This document shows, piece by piece, positions 12,773 to 15,000 of a stretch of 15,000 nt of DNA. The notes under the pieces were generated by a model that ran no database searches, was not told the origin of the DNA, and worked only from the letters and a program-made list of their open reading frames with translations. Both the position numbers and the translations under genes were made by a program. The DNA is from Halisarca cf. caerulea (lineage: Eukaryota > Porifera > Demospongiae > Chondrillida > Halisarcidae). The number at the start of each line of letters is the position of its first letter. Position 1 is the stretch's first letter. The stretch spans positions 278,801 through 293,800 of the forward strand of contig CAUJGJ010000222.1 in assembly GCA_963170055.1 (NCBI GenBank). Direction: 5' to 3'.

Positions 12773-13300
12773 GCTGTATTTCTGGTAAAAAATTGCCCAA
12801 CAAAAGTTTTGTCACCACTTTTGAAAATTGCCAACCTCTGATCAATGACAAAATGTTTTGGTATCAATTTGTGTCCGAGTCATTTGTAACCAGCTATGGA
12901 AGTGTGCTACATTGACCCCAGTGTCCCGGAGTGCCAGAATCAAAGTTTCCACCATTGTTTTATCGCGCCTCTAGCAGCCATTCACCAACACACTGCCATT
13001 CAGCAGCGCCATCGCTCACAGTGTCGTCTGAAAGAATTCTGAGGAGCTCTTTTGCTGCTCTCTAACAAACAGTGATTGAATTTTTTAGCAAATGCAATGT
13101 TCTCGCATCAAGCGACTACTTTCAGTGCTGAACGAGTAGCCATTTTGTTATTCTAATTTTCATCACCCACCTCTAAAGCTTCGACGCTGACAGAAAGGTA
13201 GCTTATTTCTCTTCTTAGTTACCAATCTGATGAAATTGGGCAAATTCACCACATGACAAATTCTTGAGGATGTAGGGTATTGTACACACACAAACATGAC
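12773..13300. other. Non-coding or unresolved; expected 5' region of gene 2
   Basis: An upstream exon of gene 2 ending in phase 0 should lie to the right of 12651. I could not identify one here: no proline-rich repeat or similarity to the first two exons of gene 1 is visible. Confidence 0.4.
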
Positions 13301-13317
13301 TGACTACCGTGCAACAA

Positions 13318-13676
13318 ATCCGGACACTTTGGGACCAGAAGGGACTGTCCTGATTATTGAGACGTCCTCATTTCAGGGGTTGAAGATGTACTTTGGCAAA
13401 GCATGGAGAGTCATTTGGTTCCAGTGGTATGTGCTCACATAATAGGGGTTTGTGCCATTCAGGGGGTGAATTAGAGGGGTTTGTGCCATTCAGGGGTGGA
13501 TTAGAGGGGCTTGTGCCATTCAAAGGGTGGATTAGAGGGGTTTGTGCCATTCAGGGGTGGATTAGAGGGGTTTGTGCCATTCAGGGGGTGGATTAGAGGG
13601 GTTTGTGCCATTCAGGGGGTGGATTAGAGGGGCTTGTGCCATTCTGGGGGTGGATTAGAGGGGTTCCACTGTGTCT
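13318..13676. mobile_element. MITE-like element carrying a 30/31-bp array
   Basis: The right end read on the minus strand, CACAGTGGAACCCCTCTAAT, resembles the ends at 4577 and 2854. The left part holds GGGAC and GTCC-led sub-units at about 13330-13380. The left terminus itself is not clear. The interior array is listed separately. Confidence 0.4.
13444..13672. repeat. 30/31-bp minisatellite, seven copies
   Basis: GTGCCATTCAGGGG and GGATTAGAGGGG alternate. The last copy merges into the presumed element terminus, GGATTAGAGGGGTTCCACTG. Confidence 0.93.
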
Positions 13677-13679
13677 TAC

Positions 13680-14568
13680 ACACATTGGAGTGTATGTGTG
13701 TGTATATTTGCATCGGTGTCATTCATCTCCTTTTGCTTGGAATCCTTTTAAATTTTTAGTATTTCTCCTCAGACTCTAGTAATTGTCTAATTTTGGTGAA
13801 TAATGCCCTCCACAAGCTCTGCCTCTGCATATTTGACTACCAAATTCCCTCCAATTTGGGTGTCCACAAGTGCTTTGTTTGTGCAAAACTCCACACAGTG
13901 TATGGAAGCAAATCAACGAATAATTGTGGCAGCCATTTTGGAGTAAACAGTGGTTCCAAAATGGCTACAAGAAGGGCTGTCCAGGCTTGTGGTAACTACG
14001 CAGGAATACGTACGTACTCAAATAACAGGCCCCTCAGATAATGATGAGAAATTTACAATAATCGGGAACATTCTAGAAATAGTAGCACAAAATGGAGGAT
14101 CAATGCTACATGGAATCTGTTCCTTTCCTTTTTAAATGGCTATTTCAGTTCACAAAAAGACGTGCATTCACACGAGAATGCATCATTTGTGACACCATAC
14201 ATTACATATTAGCACAGCTGTTGTGCAGTCTGCTGTCTACGTTGTCCAATAACCGCTACAATTAGGAAAGCTACAGTGCAGATGTCATTGTATCCTGATG
14301 ACGTCATACATCAAAGGTACCGACAACTATGTATATCTGATACATCAGGGGATAACAGACCTTGTATCCTGGTGTGGGGGCGAATTATGGGTGGATCAAA
14401 GGAAAAAGTGTGCTGACATTTGTGATGTAGCACAGGTCACTGATATACGCACACTTCCTAATTGATGTCAATTGATGTCAATTAATAGTGTAAGTGGCTG
14501 GAACTGATCAACTCTAGATGAGACTGTACACACCAACAGTCAACAGTGAATGGTTGCCAGGATACAAA
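13680..14568. other. No gene supported
   Basis: AT-rich unique sequence with short open frames only, and a small direct repeat (AATTGATGTC twice, 14460-14480). No splice-bounded coding stretch was found on either strand. Confidence 0.5.
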
Positions 14569-14689
14569 TTAGTTATATCCTGTCCAGGTGTGCTGCAGCA
14601 GAAAATACAGTGCTGATGACCTCGGGCTTTGCCCTTGGTCAATCAGCACTGTATTTCTGCTGTAGCACACCTGGACAGGATATAACTAA
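14569..14689. mobile_element. Foldback MITE with about 52-bp near-perfect arms
   Basis: The left arm from 14569 starts TTAGTTATATCCTGTCCAGG and the right arm ends with its complement at 14689. One mismatch and one or two single-base indels were seen along the arms, around a short loop of about 14 nt. TA at both edges fits a TA target. No coding capacity. Confidence 0.78.
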
Positions 14690-15000
14690 TACCTAAGGGC
14701 TCCTTTGTCATAACGCATTAACAATGTAATGTTCACGCTAAAGATTTATTCAAGCAGAAACAAGGACACTAATCGATTAAATTGCTTTAAAGCGTAGTCG
14801 GTGGAATATGAAAGGCATTTACGATTAAGGCGGCTGAAATGTGCGCTCTTCTGGTCCTAGAAATTCAGTATAAATGGATAAATTTCTCTCATACGTATAT
14901 CTGAGCAAAGCAGTAAGACTGTTGTGAAGCATTCCAGGTGGATATTTGGTACCATCGATCCAGCGAGCTCCGATTGTAAATAGCAAGAGCCGCCGAACAA
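14690..15000. other. No gene supported at the right edge
   Basis: Unique sequence, with more CpG in the last 60 bases. A minus-strand frame of about 46 codons from the window edge ends at TAG near 14860; it is too short to call and could be the edge of something outside. Confidence 0.35.

Noticed and set aside
13368..13550. Minus-strand frame rich in Pro-Leu-Asn-Gly-Thr as a possible proline-rich 5' exon of gene 2
   Set aside because: It is the 30/31-bp array; length changes break the frame and it lies inside a MITE-like element.

Overview
The window is eukaryotic nuclear DNA, most likely from an invertebrate animal. Genes are split by short GT-AG introns, DNA transposon remnants are present, and about a quarter of the sequence by rough count is microsatellite or minisatellite. 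A demosponge would fit the compact genes and the dense (CA)n and foldback repeats, but no species-diagnostic gene is present, so that is a weak inference.

The core content is two tandem protein-kinase genes, both on the minus strand. Gene 2 (right, 12651 down to 8253) has seven exons visible. Their splice phases all agree and together encode a complete kinase domain of 328 residues, from the glycine loop to the final HPFF and a stop codon; its 5' exons are not recognisable up to the window end. Gene 1 (left, 4448 down to 130, leaving the window at its 3' side) has the same first four kinase exons plus its own 5' end: a TATA-containing promoter, a 192-codon Ser/Pro-rich first exon, and an exon built on a 21-bp tandem repeat that reads as a proline-rich heptapeptide. 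Over the 777 nt shared by the paralogs I count 19 differences, 17 of them synonymous, so both copies look constrained. The kinase is atypical: HND replaces HRD, DFD replaces DFG, and there is a Cys-rich insert between the catalytic loop and the DFD.

Layout: 1-4448 gene 1, with introns carrying (CA)n tracts, a polypurine tract and two foldback elements; 4577-4962 a TA-flanked MITE-like element filled by a 17-bp array; 4963-8252 intergenic, with a poly-G run, a 31-bp array, a 16-bp perfect hairpin, a 15-copy 30/31-bp array, one doubtful exon and a 25-bp array; 8253-12651 gene 2, whose 2.1-kb last intron holds a decayed Tc1/mariner transposase on the opposite strand and two minisatellites; 12652-15000 non-coding as far as I can see, with another array inside a MITE-like element and a long TA-flanked foldback.

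The genes probably act as independent paralogous kinases. The most interesting themes are the constrained non-canonical kinase pair, minisatellites that appear to be built from transposon terminal sub-repeats, and a splice donor embedded in a (GT)n microsatellite.
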